The position numbers and the translations under genes are program-made. The notes beneath the pieces were generated by a model. It saw only the letters and a list, made by a program, of their open reading frames with translations, ran no database searches and had not been told where the DNA came from. A stretch of 64,000 nt of DNA from Macrosoma leucophasiata (taxonomy: Eukaryota > Arthropoda > Insecta > Lepidoptera > Hedylidae): assembly GCA_036365455.1 (NCBI GenBank), contig JAWQUS010000007.1, positions 21,778,001 through 21,842,000 on the forward strand, in the 5' to 3' direction. Shown piece after piece: positions 52,566 to 64,000 of the stretch. Position 1 is the stretch's first letter. Each line of letters opens with the position of its first letter.

Positions 52566-53154
52566 TAACCCTAATATTTTAAGATAGCTACCTATACATC
52601 ATTCGATTTTGACATGTTGGTTCCTTGTTGCATAAGTAAGTCCAATTAGAATTAGAATCTTAGGTCAAGGAATTGAAAAATACTTTTGATAAATTGTATA
52701 ACTTTTTTCTGCATTGAATCATTATCTGCCAGTCAACCTTTGGGTTAACCTGCAGAGAATGATGGCTTATTACTACATCCAATAATACAGAAACTTCCTT
52801 TCCGTATATCAAACTATTGCCAGAATCTAATGCGTTAATTTCCCCATAATACCTTCGTGATTCCCAAATCAATCACCCCAATGTGCAATAAGGAAATTTT
52901 CTTTACTAAATAATACAATATATCATGTCCATCAGTCTGCCCTCTTCGTTCCTAAGGCATCAATCATCGGACCAATTGCTCACAATATTCTGCCAATACG
53001 ATATAAATTTGACGTCAATCAGATGCCTGTTTAGGCTTTATTGTATTGACGAAGACATTAGCATGTTTGATCTTTGTAGCTGTCTGAACTGTGGGCTAGA
53101 TTGAATATTGAACGTATTGTAGTAAAAAGTTACGATGTTTACATCTGTGTTTTT
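52566..53154. other. No recognisable feature beyond array edge
   Basis: Apart from the last partial array block, nothing is recognised; 53441-53828 is likewise empty. Confidence 0.4.
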
Positions 53155-53440
53155 TTGCTTTATTTTATGGGAGTGGCAAACAAGCGTGCAGTTCACATTG
53201 ATGTTAAGTGATGACTGCAGCCTATAGACACCCACACAAAGACCAAGGTCAAAATGCAGATGCGTTACCACTCCTGAGGCCGAAGGTGTTATGCCTCTGT
53301 GCGGGAATTACGGGGCCGTACATTACCACCTGACCGGAACACGATAGTGCTGAACACTACCATTTAGCGGCAAGTATATTAGGTAATGCGGTGGTGCCTA
53401 CGCCCGCAGGCTTCCTTCACTGGAGCTCTACCACCAGTTT
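53155..53440 (-). repeat. Family A, full length
   Basis: TTTTATGGGAGTGGCAAACA to GGAGCTCTACCACCAGTT. Confidence 0.85.
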
Positions 53441-53828
53441 GTAAGGTGTTTGTAAGATGTCGCTCCAGGGAATGACGAAGTTGTTGTTTCTTTCAAACAT
53501 AAGCATATTTTGAATGGAATGCAATTTGATTTGCTGTTGATTAAGTTATGTCCACTTCATAGGTATGCTCCCGAGCTTATTTACTGGGGTTCTTCTCAAG
53601 TCAACTTTTTCGAGATTTTATTGTTTTCAATCCTGAAATTCCAGAACTTTATCAATATAAGTATTTTTATTATTATACGTATTGGCAAAAGCTGCAACAT
53701 TTATTATTATTTATTTATGAATACACAGTAAAATACATATTTGCCGATCAGCTTCACTCCCTTAAACCAGAGATGGTTTGTACGGAAGTTGCAATTCCTC
53801 ATTAAACTTATTATTAGTAATAGATACG

Positions 53829-54902
53829 TTATACAAGAATAAGCAGAACATGTTTGTTTAACAAAATGTGAATCACACGCGGGTTATTTGAAATAATTAA
53901 TCTAATGCGTAAACAACTCAGTAGGTAAGCAATCGGTGACTCGGTGCCGAGCAGACAAAAGAAACAAGTTATCGGACTTGCACCTACAGGCTGTTCCAAT
54001 TTTACGGCACTTATTTTTTTTTTCTCATAATTTTTCTGAATGTATAGTGTAGAAAAGTAGTGTTGTTTAATTACGTTTTTAAATTTTTTCTGGTTTAGTT
54101 TATTTTTAAGGTCGGGGGGCAGTTTGTTTATTAATCTCGGCAATAAAAAAGCTGTGGTGCGTTCTCCATAAAAATTTGCTGCTGATATTTTTTGCAGGAG
54201 CTCTTTTTTTATTTGCCGATTATATATATTATGGTTTATAATTTTGTTATCTTTATACTTGAGATAATTTTCAATAATTAGCATTTGTTCAACTTTCTTA
54301 TGTATTGGCATAACAATACAGCATTTAAATATTCCTATTTCATAATTAATTAAATTTGTTTTTATTTTATTTGGTAAAATTACTTTCAATATTCTTACTT
54401 GTAGTCTAAATATTTGATCGATATATGACTTGAACGTTCGACCGTAGCTGCTAAGACCATAAGCAATTATACTTTCCGCCAATGCTTTACACAGTTGAAG
54501 CTATATATTATAAGGGACTCTGTTTTTTACTATTTTTAATTTTGCCATAATTGCTCTCAACTTTGCACATGCCGCTTCTATGTGTAGCCTCCAAGTAAAT
54601 CTATGGTCAATTATCAATCCCAAATATGTGTACCGCTGTACCTGCTCAATTAATTCACAACCACGTACAACACAGTTCGGATCATGCAAACACTGATGGC
54701 TATGTGCTATTAATTTTATATATTGAGAAGTTCGATTGTGACTGGAACAAATATGCATGAGCTTAGTTTTTTGTGCATTTAAAACTAGTCCTGCATCATG
54801 GGACCATTTACATAAAAGGTCAAACTCCTCCTGTAGTATACCAATTGCCTTATTAATATTTTTGTCACCGGCTGCATAACTCATTAATGCTAACAAATAC
54901 AA
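53829..54902 (-). pseudogene. LINE reverse transcriptase C-terminal remnant, third lineage
   Basis: Two minus-strand frames. 54902-54501 has FDLLCKWSHDAGLVLNAQKT and YTYLGLIIDHRFTWRLHIE, then a stop at about 54510. 54482-53829 has ESIIAYGLSSYGRTF, FRLQVRILKVILPNK and NFYGERTTAFLLPRLINKLP. Order and motifs are those of the region after the YADD motif in non-LTR RTs. The sequence is very AT-rich and starts directly after the lost YADD, a 5' truncation. Not closely related to the other LINEs here. Confidence 0.75.
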
Positions 54903-56404
54903 TTAAACAGATTATATTGATGTTAAGTAGGTAACTGATACTTTTGGCGGCAGATAGATTCAGAATGTGGTGCTATCCTGGAACTTCGGCACTGAATCGC
55001 ATAAATCATCTGACCTACTCGTACTATGTAACACAGCTGACACGTATTTGATGAGGATTATGCTTACAATTATTAGTACTTTGACGTAACATGATAATTA
55101 TCAACAATTTAGGAAAACAGTCAGTTTTGGCAAAGTGCCTATCAGTGTGAGGTTAACCGAACTTAGGAATTAAAAAAACCTAGTTAGGATAGGTCCTCAG
55201 TAAAAGCTTCTTGTAATAAAGATTTTTTATACAATTTTTATTCGATCATATTCAACCCATAATATCTACCGAAATCACAACTTCAAACTCAACATTATTC
55301 ATCGTTAAAGTCAATTACGTTTTTTGAAAATTGACGGCTAGTTATCCAAACGATCGCACAAATTTCCATACGTTTAATTCGGTAATTTTCTAACAAATCG
55401 AAACACCCAAGAAAATCCCCAAATCATTCCGGTGATTGGCTATAATTTGCCGGAATCAAAGCAAATAGGCGCGAATGGGGGTGAACGTGCGTAAGAAATT
55501 GCTACAGTGGAAAGATTATCTATACTTACAAACACAATAATACAAATTGTTCGGGGCAACTACACAAATGAAATTCATTTGGGACTTGTAAGACACGATA
55601 ATGGAACCTCCTCGGAGTTGCCCCGAAATATAATATAGTGAGTTACCACATTAATATTAATGCTGTTAGGCGCTCAGTTCAACTCCCAGGAGTGGTGTAA
55701 AGATAGAAAAACTGAAGTTTCCCGTGTTGCACGCCTCATGAATTACTGGCGTTCGTACAAACGTTTTAGAGAATTTTAATTGGGTCATTTATTTCCTGTT
55801 TCCGCATGATTTTTTGGCGATGGAATATTTTTGGAGAAAAATGTGATTGAAGTGTGTTAGTAATATACGGTATGATGCGGGATTGGAATTCCGAAAGAGG
55901 GTGAAACTAGACCAAAATCTTTGTCGATTTTGGTCGATCTTTACGAAATTAGAGATACAAGTTTTTTAAGTAATGTATATAGCTTTGAAGAAATTAAGTT
56001 TGCGGATGTCCTTAGTCGGACAGTCTGCTTGTGACCACGGTAGCTGGAAAGTGACCGAAACGTCGGGTATAAGAAGTTTGGTAATGTTGTATACTCGAGA
56101 AAATCCGCGAATTTAATTTCTACAATGTATGAAGCTCGCGAAAACCTGAGAAAACGTTCATATTTAGCTTATGATGTATCATATCCATCATGTGTATATA
56201 TTTTTATTTCAACGAAAGCAAACTACTGCGTTGGCAGAAATAGTAACTTGTTCTATGTAGAGCTCATGGTTCGGAATTAAAAACTAAATCGACCAAAAGG
56301 ACAGAATATTTTCCCTAATTAAACTTTTTTGTGAAGCAGGTAGGTATGTTTATTAAACAAGAAATATTGCTTCTGATCCTGAATAGATTTTGTTATCTTA
56401 GGGA
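54903..56404. other. Unannotated sequence
   Basis: No family A, SINE or Helitron copies apart from the motif block near 56000; TTCGGGGCAAC (55550) and GTTGCCCCGAA (55617) form a short inverted pair. No exon seen. Confidence 0.4.
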
Positions 56405-57010
56405 CCATCTATTTACATCCTCCCTTCTTGCGTTGTGTGTCCTCAATGCTGAGGGTCGTGACCTCGACGAATAACTCTTGATTGGACGATGTTACGCCAT
56501 GTCGTCCTATCCTCGGCGATGTGGATGGCTTGGCAAACTGTGGTTTCTAACGTGGAGCGAATTTGGTTGGACCATCGTTGTGGGCTTCTGCCCCTGGGTC
56601 TTTTCCCCGGTGCTTTCCCAGTTAGGAGCGTCTTTTCAAAGTTGTCACCTCTCTTTCTGGCAATGTGACCAAAGAATTCAAAGCTTCTTCGCAGGCATAT
56701 GGTGGTGAGTCTCATAGGTATTCTGAGATATTTGATGATAGACACATTAGTGCAATGCTCCGTCCAATGTATTCTGAGCATTTTCCTCCAGCACCACATC
56801 TCGAAAGCATCAATTCGGCGTCGATCATCCTTTTTCAGTGTCGTAAGTCTCAGCACCGAACAGGAAAATTGAGAATATCAGCGTGGTCACAAGATTTTTC
56901 TTGGTTTTATGTGTAGTGTCGTCGGCATAGCGCAGATTTGTGATTTTCATCCCACCAATCGATATTCCGCCCTCCCAGTCTTCTATTCTATTTACATAGA
57001 ATTGGTCAAT
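56405..57010 (-). pseudogene. LINE reverse transcriptase remnant with internal deletion, fourth lineage
   Basis: Minus strand begins with WEGGISIGGMKITNLRYADD (YADD at 56929-56918), then jumps within a few codons to LIFSIFLFGAETY and, after a frame change, RRRIDAFEMWCWRKMLRIHW, FFGHIARKRGDNFEKTLLTG, GKRPRGRSPQRW and DRTTWRNIVQSR. Roughly 100 residues normally between YADD and FGAETY are missing. The C-terminal block is typical of a widespread insect LINE group. Confidence 0.8.
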
Positions 57011-57024
57011 ACAAATCTCTTAAA

Positions 57025-57394
57025 CTAAGGCCCATAGCACACGGCATATTTGCGGCGACGCGCAGATGACGCGCGTATACGTACTTCATACGAGATTTGA
57101 ACGCAACCTTGTAACCTAAGCACACGAGGCGATCGTGAGACGCGCTTCTACTTGTAGAAGCGCTGTGGGAGGCGGGAGGCTTGTAGCCTTTGAAAAACGA
57201 AAAGGCTACGAGCTTCCCGCCTCCCCTCTCTGCCCCTACTCCGCCCCTTTGTACGCGCGTTTGTATCGCTTCAAACGCGCGTATATGCGCTTTATGCGCG
57301 CGCATGTATTATCAATACAAACGCAACGAAGACGTGCGTACCTAGTACGCGCGTCGCCTGCGCGTATAAAATACGCCGTGTGCTCTGAGCCTAA
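57025..57394. mobile_element. GC-rich MITE with long inverted ends
   Basis: Left AGGCCCATAGCACACGGC and right GCCGTGTGCTCTGAGCCT are imperfect inverted repeats that continue into CGACGCGC. The centre forms a second hairpin (GGGAGGCTTGTAGCCTTT with its inverse). Much higher CpG content than its surroundings. Confidence 0.7.
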
Positions 57395-57432
57395 TGGAAC
57401 ACTAGGTTCTAGGTAATTGACTATGTAGAAGA

Positions 57433-57835
57433 AAAAAAAAGAAGAAAAGACATTTATTGGCGCAGCCGATCAAATACTGCATAGAAAAACAATAGAAAAA
57501 AAAATTAAACATTTAAAATACAAGTAGGTTGGTACGACAAAAAAAAAACAACATTTATGAACGCATTGACATTATAACACAAAAAAAAGAAAGAACACTG
57601 TTAATATAAAAAAAATAGGTACCTTGTAACAGTAGAAAAAAAAAACAAGATCTCACGGCTGCACCAAATAGTTCCCAGTTCAGCATAATGTCAAGCCGGA
57701 GCCTGACGCTGGTTTTCAACTGGAGACTACTCGGTGGGACACGGATATCAGTCCCAAAAGTCTATATCAATATAATAAATACTTACTAGGAATAAACCGA
57801 TACATAAGTGCAAATAAATGTCAATTTTATGTCAA
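57433..57835 (-). mobile_element. LINE 3' region, uninterrupted
   Basis: Reads GACATTTATTGGCGCAGCC, an A-rich middle, then CACGGCTGCACC, GTCAAGCCGGAGCCTGACGC and CTACTCGGTGGGACACGGAT. It is the unbroken form of the sequence split at 41490-41633 and 43791-44050. Confidence 0.75.
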
Positions 57836-58577
57836 TTTTATAGCCTCCCATACTCCCTCGGGCAATCCCAAGGCAAAAGATTTGATTTAAATATCTTTTA
57901 TTAAGGATCACAAGCGAAACTCAAGTATTAATAGCTTGACATTGATGGATCCACCGTGGAAGTTGAGACGTTGTGAATAATTAAAATTCCGGCGACAAAG
58001 TTGGTATGGGCGAAAAAGGTTCGTTGGGCAGCAAATTGCTTGTTACAGTTAGGTTAAATATACGTGGATTCATGGATTTTTAATTAGACCCATCATTTTC
58101 CGAGATACTGACATTTTAATGACGTTTCTTAATAAATATTTAATGAAAATAATTCACATCGTTTTAATATTTCGGCAAAACGTGGCCGAAATTGTGTGGG
58201 GAAAAAAATCTTTAGAAAATTTATTAAAAAGCTTTTTAATTTATTTTTGTGATTGCAACATGGAGTTGATAACCACTCGGAATATTTCTGAAACTTAGGG
58301 CGTGTCCCCATGTCTTCGGTGCGGCACCGTCCGCCGTGTGGAGTCGGCACGACCGTCTATGGTTTAGTTTTGGTCTTGATATGGATCGCGAAAGACGTTT
58401 TATTTTCGTCCAATTACTAAGTCGATGAATGGAGAAAAAACAATCGCGGTTCATATCAAGATAAAAACTGAACCATGGTTGTAACAACTAACGAGGTGCG
58501 GTGCGTCCCTGCCACCGCACACAGTGCCGAATGCCGTTGATATACTATACGACTATACGACGGTGTAGAGTAGTAGA

Positions 58578-58705
58578 CGGTGGTAGAGCTCTGGTGACGG
58601 AGCTCGCGGGTCTCTCGCGTAGTCATCACCACTTGACCTAATCTATCATTACTTAACAATAATGTGAGCTGCAGGCTTGTTTGCCACCCTTCTTATATAA
58701 AAAAA
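58578..58705 (+). repeat. Family A, internally deleted
   Basis: Has the first ~70 bp (GGTGGTAGAGCTCTGGTGAC) joined directly to the tail block (ATCATTACTTAACAATAATG). Confidence 0.7.
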
Positions 58706-59396
58706 CGTAAATATCTCATCAAAACTAACACATCTTAACTCTGTCAATTTTGTAACATATTTCATGAATAACTTCGTTTAACAAAAAAACAATAATTAAT
58801 AACAACAAATATCCGAACTTCGCTTTTTCTCGGCCAACTTGCGTTAATGAATTATAGACCTGCCTTATTTATAGATTAACTTTTGCTAAGGTTTAATGAC
58901 GGGTTTGCATGTTTCATCCGTTAATTTACTATCGAACTTTTTAATGGAAAATAGTTTAAACATTCGCGTCAGTATAATAATTTGTTGTAAAACATCAAGG
59001 ACATATTTCTTCAGGATTTGTTGAGTTCGTGTAATGTCGTTGACTTAATTGCTCAATGAGCTACATTGAATTGATGTCAATAGGTACGATATATTAAAAA
59101 GAAATGCAGTCTCAATGTCAATTTAGTACAGATGCGTTGCCACGCCCAAAAGCCTCATCCCCTTGTTGATATACGGATTTTTGCTAAAGTTTTACTAATC
59201 TCTCCTTTGCTAATCTTTAACCGAGTTCAAAAAACGAGAAGGTTCTCAATTCGGGTGGTATATATATATATTTTTTATGTATGAATTTCGCCCAGATTTC
59301 TGGACCGATTTACGTAATTCTTTTTTTATTTAATGCGGAATAGTTTCGAGTCGGTGCCAAGCCAAAATCACTAAAGTAAGCATTTCATTGTATTAA

Positions 59397-59500
59397 AACG
59401 TAACTTCACGCCTGTAATCCCCGAAGGGGTAGGCAGAGGTAAATGCATGAATTCAAGCATACATGCAGACACCCACGATTCGCCGGTTACGTTTTGTGCA
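59397..59500 (-). mobile_element. SINE B, 5'-truncated
   Basis: Retains only the 3' ~100 bp (AACTTCACGCCTGTAATCCCC to CGCCGGTTACGTTTTG). Confidence 0.8.
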
Positions 59501-60050
59501 GTGTATTAATTTGCTCGTATTCATATTAAAGTGATTAAAATATAATAATTTGTTTAAGGCTTGGCATCGACTTCAAACCTATTAGTAAATAGCACATAAA
59601 TAATAGGTAGTATATAATTACAATTAAAACTTTATTATTTTTTACTTTTCAGTTTTGAAGTCGGTTTTTCTTAACGTAGTTATATTTATTCCTTTTTCTA
59701 ATCTTCGACATTGACAATGCAATTGACAAAGACAAAGCATATTATAACTAAAACGTGTCTTATGTACGTTTTTGAATAAAGGAGTACAACGTCGGTTAAA
59801 ATTTTATTTCTCGATGACTTTTGGAAAATACCTATTCTAGAACCTCCAATATTTCATTGCTAGGAACAAACGAGCGAAATATTGCAATCTGTCTATCAAT
59901 ATCTCTAACTTTATTGACTGAAATCGTTCCCGGTGTTCGTATTCCGATGAGAATTCAATAGAATCATATTAAATTGAGGCGAAGTGAAGTGCTCGCGACA
60001 ATTCACTGGTACTGCGACGTAAACTTCAAACTTCTAATATTTGTATCTAA

Positions 60051-60402
60051 CTAGCGACCCTCCCGGCTTCGCGCGGTTTCAATGTAGATTGGTTTTTATA
60101 ATTTGATGCCTTTTCAATCATAAATTCTTACCGATTTATTTAAAACGATAATTATCGAGTGTCCCTTATGTCATCAGCCATAAGGTTTACATTGGAAAAG
60201 TTAGTATGATGGTTAAGTAATTTAAAAATTTCAGATTTTTTGCGCAATTATCCATTTTTTTCTTGCATAAAAAACCTTCTCCTGACAATTATAAATAGGT
60301 ATAACACAAAAATATTTAGTGAAATCGGTCCATCGGTCGGTTCTCGAGTTTCGCGTTTAGCAACCCATTTGGCGATTCATTTTTATTTACTATACGTATA
60401 GA
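60051..60402 (-). mobile_element. Helitron-like element
   Basis: CTAG at 60051-60054 and TC at 60402-60401, with A and T flanks. GGCTTCGCGCGG near the end is the usual terminal block. Confidence 0.65.
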
Positions 60403-60495
60403 TATGTCTACAAAGACTTGCATTGTCAAGTTACAAGTTACCTATAGTGACTTATATAAATAATTAAATAGTAATCATAACCAATTAATAAATAA

Positions 60496-60777
60496 AAGGA
60501 GACGTTGTGAGCTCGGCTCTGGTACACTACCTCAAAAAATGGGTAAATTAAATAAGAATCCGAAAAAAATATTAGTGGAATCCGATTATTAGTGGAATTT
60601 GTCAAAATGACATCCCCCGTCATATTCGCCATGTTGGTTTTGAGTTTTGTAACTGCAAACAAAGCTAAATAAGTGAATATATGCAGTAAAAAACGTTTTT
60701 ATATTGATTTTGCCTGTTAATGATATTGTGTACAATACATGGCCGGAGGTCCATACATATTTGTAACATCTCCTTTA
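60496..60777. mobile_element. TIR element (MITE-like), short copy
   Basis: Same ends as 40679-41331 (AAAGGAGACGTTGT ... GTAACATCTCCTTT) and the same order of interior blocks, but about 370 bp shorter. Confidence 0.7.
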
Positions 60778-61096
60778 ACAGATAAAGGATCATTCAATTC
60801 CTTCTATAGAACTATTGAAACTAAGTTTCCATTTATATAAATCATATAATTTTTAAATTAAATTTTTTATATCGCCTACTGCGACCTCACATAATTCGCG
60901 CGATTCTGCCTGAAATGAGAATTAATGAATTGAATGTAATGAAGTTAATTCGGAAATCGCACTCATTAATAATAAAGACTTGAATGAAATACGATTTTAA
61001 TGAAGGTGCCGCGAATGAAGTGTTCGCATGGAAAACCTGACTATTCATCATCGTTAGGGTAATTACCGGTATGGTGTATTGCACTTAAATTGAGTA

Positions 61097-61305
61097 CTAG
61101 CGGCCCGCTCCGGCTTCGCGCGGTTGCAATGTTACCTATCCTCTCCTATTCATCTTAGCGTGATGTCATATAGCCTAAAGCCTTCCTCGATAAATGGGCT
61201 TTCTAACACTGAAAGAATTTTTCAAATCGGACCAGTAGTTCCCGAGATTAGCGCGTTCTAGCAAACAAACAAACAAACTCTTCAGCTTTATAATATAAGT
61301 ATAGA
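61097..61305 (-). mobile_element. Helitron-like element (Lep1 type)
   Basis: Minus strand TCTATACTTATATTATAAAG to CTAG at 61100-61097, flanked by A and T. Interior GGACCAGTAGTTCCCGAGAT as in related copies. Confidence 0.72.
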
Positions 61306-62407
61306 TTTTTCTGACAGTTAATTGAGATAATTGTACAGCTTGTACCTACCTATTGAAAATGTATAATTATGCCTTCAATACTATAGAAATATAAAACAAA
61401 GTTTGTGTGGTTTTATCAATAGCGCTCTTGTAGACTTGCGATTTTCTATACACTTCAGGATACTTAGAGCTGTGTTTATACTAATACTATTAGTAATCGT
61501 AGCAATTTTTTACACTGTTTTAGTTTGAAGAATTCACGTCAATTAAACAAACTATACTTTAATTTAGTATAACTCAGTGTTTTCATTTACAAGCGGTTAC
61601 TTGAGATGACTGCATGACATAAAACAAATGCTTATTTACTAAAACAATCGGTTGAGTGACTATCAGATATTGAAAACAAAAAATATATTTTGTTTTTGAT
61701 GAACACACTGGAAAGTTTATCATTTTTGTATCCATTCATAATAGATCGGTTTATCGGTTTAATAATTATATCAGTAAGTACTCAACAGACACGTTTGTCC
61801 ACCAACAATGTTGGATTTGGATTGCAAGTGACACTACTTGTGTTGCGCACTTTTTAAGCTAGTGGATACCACACTTAACGTCATTTTTACCAAAAATATT
61901 AACCATTTGATAAATATATTTTTTCCGTTTGCACAACTAAAATTGTTTGTGTTTTTTGGATGTACCTATGTAGGTGGCGCGTCTCAGGACGCTCGCCGTC
62001 TGTAAAAAAGCCTATAATCGCTCAACCTTGGTCGTTCATTTGTACTCACCCTTAGCCACGTCATACACGCAGTGTTTGTGGACGCTAATGAGAGTATCCT
62101 TGTGATCCCAACATTTCTTTTCGGGCCCTTCTAATTACCGAGCGAACAAAGCGGCTGTAAATTAATACGGGACCGGCCGTCGACTTTACGTAATGAATTT
62201 ATCATCGCACATAACTTTATTTTGCATGACTAATAACTCATTTTTTTTGGTTTTAATCAGAATTTATGGGTAGGATGTGCGTGAAAATTGATTTTTGGTC
62301 CGTTTGGGGATTTGAGCTTTGATTTAAATTTTTTGCCTACATTTGGATATAAGCGATAAATAAAAATAAAAATATTCAAGTGAGTAAATTAAGGTACGGC
62401 AACCGTG
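61306..62407. other. No recognisable feature
   Basis: AT-rich sequence without repeats from the window's families or coding motifs. Confidence 0.4.
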
Positions 62408-63560
62408 GGAACAAATACAATTTCTACAATCCAGTATAGAACGGTGTTGGCGTATCGCGAGTTGAGCGGCGCAATAAATATACAATGAGCCGGTCGGCGA
62501 TCAATCCATGCCAAGGACTGCTAACTCTCAATTATTATAATCACGGTGCCACTTCAAAATTGTACATTAGAACTGAGGGTTATTTTTGTTCACTCAGTTT
62601 GGTTTGGTTATATTTTTACGGTTTTGAGACGAGCAGCGGAGACGAATCCACAAATTTTTGGGTGGCCCGTGATCTGTGTCAGTATTGAAATTAAAGGAGA
62701 TCTTAGGGGATCACATCCTCCTCTCTCCAATCGTCCAAGCCCAGTTTTTTTTATGTAATGGAATTGGCAAACAAGCATGCAGTTCACATTGATGTTAAGT
62801 GATGACTGCAGCCTATAGACACCCACACAAAGACCAAGGACAAAATGCAGATGCGTTACCACTCCTGAGGCCTAAGGTGTTATGCCTCTGTGCCGGAAAT
62901 TACGTTACCACCTGACCGGAACACGATAGTGCTGAACACTACCATTTAGCGGCAAGTATATTAGGTAATGCGGTGGTGCCTACGCCCGCCTGCTCCGTCA
63001 CTGGAGCTCTACCACCAGTTCAACCGTAACAAACCTTTTTTTTTGTATTTGAATGTTAACCTTAATACAGCGTACATTTTTCTTGTCAAAAAGACTAGCA
63101 CCACCTGATAGAAAGTGGTTGGTTGAGAATTTCCAATAGCGGGGAGTTACCAATGCTATGTCAGCCCTGAAAGACTCTTTTGGCGCCATTTTTGAAGATT
63201 ACCCCATATTGTAGCACCGAAGGAACACATCACAGGGAAGTACGTTCCACAATTTACACGTTCTAGTCAGAAATTAACGCGGGAACCGCACCGTTGAGCA
63301 CCTTCCGCGGGTTCGAGCCAATCCAAACAAATATTTTGGATTTCAAGATTCACCTAAATATTACTTAACCATATTCAATGAACAAAATTGACCCACAGTT
63401 CTAATATACAATTTTTATGCACCACCGTGATTATGATAAACAGTTAGCAGTCCTTGGCGTGGATTGATCGCCGACCGGCTCATTGCATATTTATTGAGCC
63501 GCTTAACTCGCGATACGCCAACACCGTTCTATATTGGATTGTGGAAATTGAATTGGTTCG
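62408..63560. repeat. Inverted duplication with ~190 bp arms
   Basis: 62408-62605 and 63372-63560 are inverted repeats (AGAACGGTGTTGGCGTATCG, CGGTCGGCGATCAATCCA in the left arm and their inverses in the right), with a ~760 bp loop holding family A. Confidence 0.8.
62745..63020 (-). repeat. Family A, full length
   Basis: TTTTTTTATGTAATGGAATTG to GGAGCTCTACCACCAGTT; lies in the loop of the large inverted duplication. Confidence 0.85.
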
Positions 63561-63599
63561 AATGGCTGCCGTGTTCCTATTTACATTGGTTACTGTTTA

Positions 63600-63921
63600 T
63601 CTACACTAATATTATAAAGAGGAAAACTTTGTTTGTTTGGTTGTAATTTAAATATGCTCAAAAACTACTGTACCGATTTTAAAAATTCTTTCACTTTTCG
63701 AAAGCTACATTATCCACGAGTAACATAGGCAATATTTTATTTTGGAATAAATAGGTTTTTCGGACACAAGGTGTAAAAAATCAACCAGAAAAGTTACTTA
63801 TTTTGCGTATACTGCCTAAACTATAAAACATGTCGAGGAAAGCTTTAGGCTATATCTATAATCATCTCGCTAAGACGAATAGGAGAGGGTAGGTAACATT
63901 GTAGCCGGGGCGGGCAGCTAG
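63600..63921 (+). mobile_element. Helitron-like element (Lep1 type)
   Basis: TCTACACTAATATTATAAAG start, GGGGCGGGCAG then CTAG end, inserted between A63599 and T63922. Confidence 0.75.
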
Positions 63922-63977
63922 TAGTTAATAAAATCCTATTGTGCAAAAAGTTGCTAACATTATTCTGCATTCCTATC

Positions 63978-64000
63978 GGCCGAATACTCAAACGTCATTT
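63978..64000. mobile_element. Small palindromic MITE, cut by window end
   Basis: Begins CGGCCGAATACTCAAACGTC, the left end of the MITE at 11.7 and 35.2 kb. A solo right end occurs at 13337-13361. Confidence 0.6.

Larger units (their letters stand above)
57836..60050. other. Mostly unannotated sequence
   Basis: Only the deleted family A copy at 58.6 kb and SINE B tail at 59.4 kb are recognised. An inverted GATATGGATCG/CGGTTCATATC-like pair lies near 58377-58460. Confidence 0.4.

Overview
The window looks like nuclear DNA of a lepidopteran insect (moth or butterfly). The evidence is AT-rich eukaryotic sequence, one intron-split gene with GT-AG junctions, non-LTR retrotransposon reverse transcriptases of insect type, many tRNA-derived SINEs, and short Helitron-like elements with the TC...CTAG ends and A|T insertion sites typical of the Lepidoptera-wide 'Lep1' group. 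There is no sign of operons, ribosome binding sites, phage or CRISPR.

Host genes are few. The only gene that can be assembled end to end is a papain-family (C1A) cysteine protease on the minus strand, 26471 down to 20376. It has five exons, phase-consistent splice sites, 342 residues, a TATA box, a signal peptide, an I29 propeptide and the Cys/His/Asn catalytic residues. Several active-site neighbours are unusual. A probable first coding exon of an unidentified gene lies at 31113-31379 (+) in repeat-free sequence. A possible tetraspanin-like terminal exon lies at 37613-37821 (+). The rest of either gene was not found.

Almost everything else is mobile DNA, named here for convenience. Family A is a ~285 bp repeat with fixed ends and more than 25 copies. 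SINE B is tRNA-derived and shares its 3' end with a LINE whose copies end in (CATA)n. SINE C is a second tRNA-derived family. SINE D is a third tRNA-like family often found in inverted pairs. There are also Helitron-like elements, hAT-like and TA-target MITEs, and four further LINE lineages with recognisable reverse transcriptase fragments.

Layout: 1-20 kb is repeats, MITEs and LINE fragments, including a decayed LINE at 15.7-17.7 kb. 20.4-26.5 kb is the protease gene, with its introns full of SINEs. 26.7-27.8 kb is a LINE copy inside family A. 29-40 kb holds Helitrons, the putative first exon and nested SINE/MITE insertions. 41.6-43.8 kb is the best-preserved LINE, with an uninterrupted 549-codon RT frame, inserted in another LINE's 3' region. 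51-52.7 kb is a tandem array of ~0.5 kb units. 53.8-57 kb has two more LINE remnants. 57-64 kb has a GC-rich MITE, Helitrons and a large inverted duplication.

Many insertions keep exact target-site duplications (TSDs), so their order can be reconstructed by eye. All family names and classes come from reading the sequence; no database search was possible.
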